Assembly: GCA_964555935.1 (NCBI GenBank)
Contig: CAZKUN010000388.1
Span: 1 to 6,366, forward strand
Origin: CAZKUN01 sp964555935
GTDB taxonomy: Bacteria; Armatimonadota; Zipacnadia; Zipacnadales; VGFC01
Length of the DNA stretch: 6,366 nucleotides
Reading direction: 5' to 3'
Below are positions 5,167 through 6,366 of the stretch, in pieces (the first letter of the stretch is position 1; the number at the start of each line of letters is the position of its first letter). Both the position numbers and the translations under genes were made by a program. The notes below the pieces were generated by a model that worked only from the letters and a program-made list of their open reading frames with translations, made no database searches and was not told the DNA's origin.

Positions 5167-6195
5167 GTGAAACGCAGTCAGCCGGGACTCACGAGATGGC
5201 CAATCGCCGCCGTTGCCGCTTCGAGCTTCGTGATGATGCTCGCGGGGCTTGCCCCGGGCTTCGCCCAGCAAGTGGGCGGCAAGGCTGTCGAGATCATGCG
5301 CCAGTCGATGACGGCGCGAGGCCAGGTGGATTATTCCGCGGTAGCGGCGATCGTTCGCTACCGAGAGGGCGAAAGGCATGACGCCCGACAGATGGTGCTG
5401 AGGCAACAAGGCGACAGAGAGTGCATCAAGGTTCTCGACGGCGATGGAAAGCTGAAGTTCAAGCGCGTCAGCGATGGGCGGACTCGATGGGAACACAGCG
5501 TGCGGCACGGTCGCGTCATGAAGATGCCCCTGCCGCCCCGCGCGGAGACGCTCCGCAAGGACCTAACCAACCTCGAGATCCTGGCCGATAACTTCGAACT
5601 CACTCTCGAGGGGCCTGGTACCGTAGCGGGCCGAGTCGTGCACAGGATCACGATCACTCATCCCGGACCGCCTCGAGTCCTATTGCGGAGGCTCTGGATC
5701 GACGAGCAGAACTACCTCGAGCTGAAGAGCGAGCACTACGACGACGCGGGCCGCGCAACACGCTCTGTCACGGTCGAGCGAGTGAATCTCCAACCGCAGT
5801 TCGACGGCACAACGTTCGTGTTTCATCTGCCTGACGGGCTCGAGCCGCATGAGGTTCGGTCGTCGCTCTACACCGGCACCGCCGACAAAGCCGCTGAGAA
5901 AGCTGGGTTCAAGGCCGTCGTACCGGCACGGACGGACCGCCCACCTGGGTTCTTGCTCTACAAGGACCTGATCAAAGTCCGAGAATGGGAAGGGAAGCGA
6001 GTCCTGTGGTACCAGTTCACCAACGGGATGCGGAGCTATTCGGTTTTCCAGCGTCAGGTTCAGCCCGCGCCGAACGAACCTAACGATCGACAGGGCCCGC
6101 GAACCTTCAAAGCCCGCGGCTTCCAGTTCACCGTAATGGGGTCAGTACAGCCCGACGAACTCGACAAGATCAAAGCCGGTTACGAGGCGCCGTAG
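5167..6195 (+). CDS. Exported RseB/MucB-like sigma-factor regulatory protein (LolA-like fold)
   Basis: The 342-residue protein starts with a basic stretch and a hydrophobic helix ending in GFA-QQ, a probable signal peptidase I site after Ala33. The body resembles MucB/RseB proteins. The N-terminal LolA-like part (about 38-225) has AVEIMRQSM, the VAGRVVHRITI strand, RRLWIDEQNYLELKSEHYDDAGR and FVFHLPDG. A smaller C-terminal part (about 245-300) has RPPGFLLYKDL and GMRSYSVFQRQV, like the RseB C-terminal domain that ends in a S-x-FVE-type strand. RseB binds the periplasmic tail of RseA and shields it from cleavage. Third place after sigma and anti-sigma genes supports a similar job here. Start GTG 5167 has AGAGGG 8 nt upstream; TTG 5149 is less likely. 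It lies 64 nt after the anti-sigma stop and ends in tandem stops TAGTAG. The sequence is divergent from RseB, so the exact mechanism is inferred. Confidence 0.75.
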   Translation: MKRSQPGLTRWPIAAVAASSFVMMLAGLAPGFAQQVGGKAVEIMRQSMTARGQVDYSAVAAIVRYREGERHDARQMVLRQQGDRECIKVLDGDGKLKFKRVSDGRTRWEHSVRHGRVMKMPLPPRAETLRKDLTNLEILADNFELTLEGPGTVAGRVVHRITITHPGPPRVLLRRLWIDEQNYLELKSEHYDDAGRATRSVTVERVNLQPQFDGTTFVFHLPDGLEPHEVRSSLYTGTADKAAEKAGFKAVVPARTDRPPGFLLYKDLIKVREWEGKRVLWYQFTNGMRSYSVFQRQVQPAPNEPNDRQGPRTFKARGFQFTVMGSVQPDELDKIKAGYEAP

Positions 6196-6221
6196 TAGCC
6201 GGCACATTGGGGACAACGCCC

Positions 6222-6366
6222 ATGTACCGACTCGCGACCGGCCCACACGCAAGCAGAGCCCTGATCGGCGCAGCTGTCCTGTGCCTCCTCGCAACAGTCG
6301 GCCCGTCCGCCGCTGCCGGTGCGAGCGGCGGCGTCGGCGCCACCGTCACCATCGTCAAAGGCCAGG
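6222..6366 (+). CDS. Start of an exported protein of unknown function (cut by right edge)
   Basis: From ATG 6222 the frame is open for 48 codons to the end of the window, with GGGGA 8 nt upstream. The N-terminus has Arg residues at 3 and 12, a hydrophobic core (LIGAAVLCLLATVG) and an Ala-rich region (SAAAG) where signal peptidase I could cut. The cysteine in the core does not sit in a good lipobox. The few mature residues (GVGATVTIVKGQ) are too short to place in a family. The gene begins 26 nt after the RseB-like gene, so it belongs to the same operon. In the AlgU-MucABCD arrangement an HtrA-type protease follows MucB, but nothing visible here proves that identity. Confidence 0.7.
   Translation, partial: MYRLATGPHASRALIGAAVLCLLATVGPSAAAGASGGVGATVTIVKGQ

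Overview
This is a GC-rich bacterial window of ordinary chromosomal character. It shows no rRNA, tRNA, insertion sequence, phage gene or CRISPR array. The gene set points to an envelope with a periplasm: SecD, an ECF sigma factor with a membrane-bound zinc anti-sigma factor, and exported RseB-like and signal-peptide proteins. It looks like a chromosomal or metagenome-derived contig from a GC-rich, probably diderm, little-studied lineage. I cannot name the phylum from the sequence alone.

Layout. The left part (1-1432, minus strand) is the N-terminal 477 codons of secD, running off the left edge. It has its own near-consensus housekeeping promoter (TTGACA-18 nt-TATACT on the minus strand) and an unusual acidic Ala/Asp/Glu/Pro/Thr repeat insertion in the first periplasmic domain. 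Next to it, also on the minus strand, is a small membrane-anchored protein that looks NTF2-like (1649-2122), followed by a possible hairpin terminator. From about 2123 to 2314 lies a divergent, structure-rich intergenic region. All remaining genes are on the plus strand: a histidine phosphatase (2315-2896), then, 21 nt later, a YhaM-type OB-fold/HD-domain 3'-5' exoribonuclease gene. That gene is broken by a frameshift into two ORFs (2918-3559 and 3553-3873).

The right part is an envelope-stress type signalling cassette: ECF sigma factor (best start 3943), anti-sigma factor with a zinc-finger N-terminus and one membrane helix (4545-5102), an exported RseB/MucB-like protein (5167-6195), and the start of another exported protein (6222 onward, cut by the window edge). 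An ECF-type promoter motif (GAACCT-16 nt-TCTAC) lies just upstream of the sigma gene and suggests autoregulation. By analogy with RpoE-RseA-RseB and AlgU-MucA-MucB, the periplasmic RseB-like protein would tune release of the sigma factor from the anti-sigma factor.

The most notable points are the repeat-expanded acidic segment in SecD, the split HD nuclease (probably a small deletion rather than a programmed frameshift), and the sigma/anti-sigma/RseB-like cassette with its candidate autoregulatory promoter. I see no clearly new biological system.
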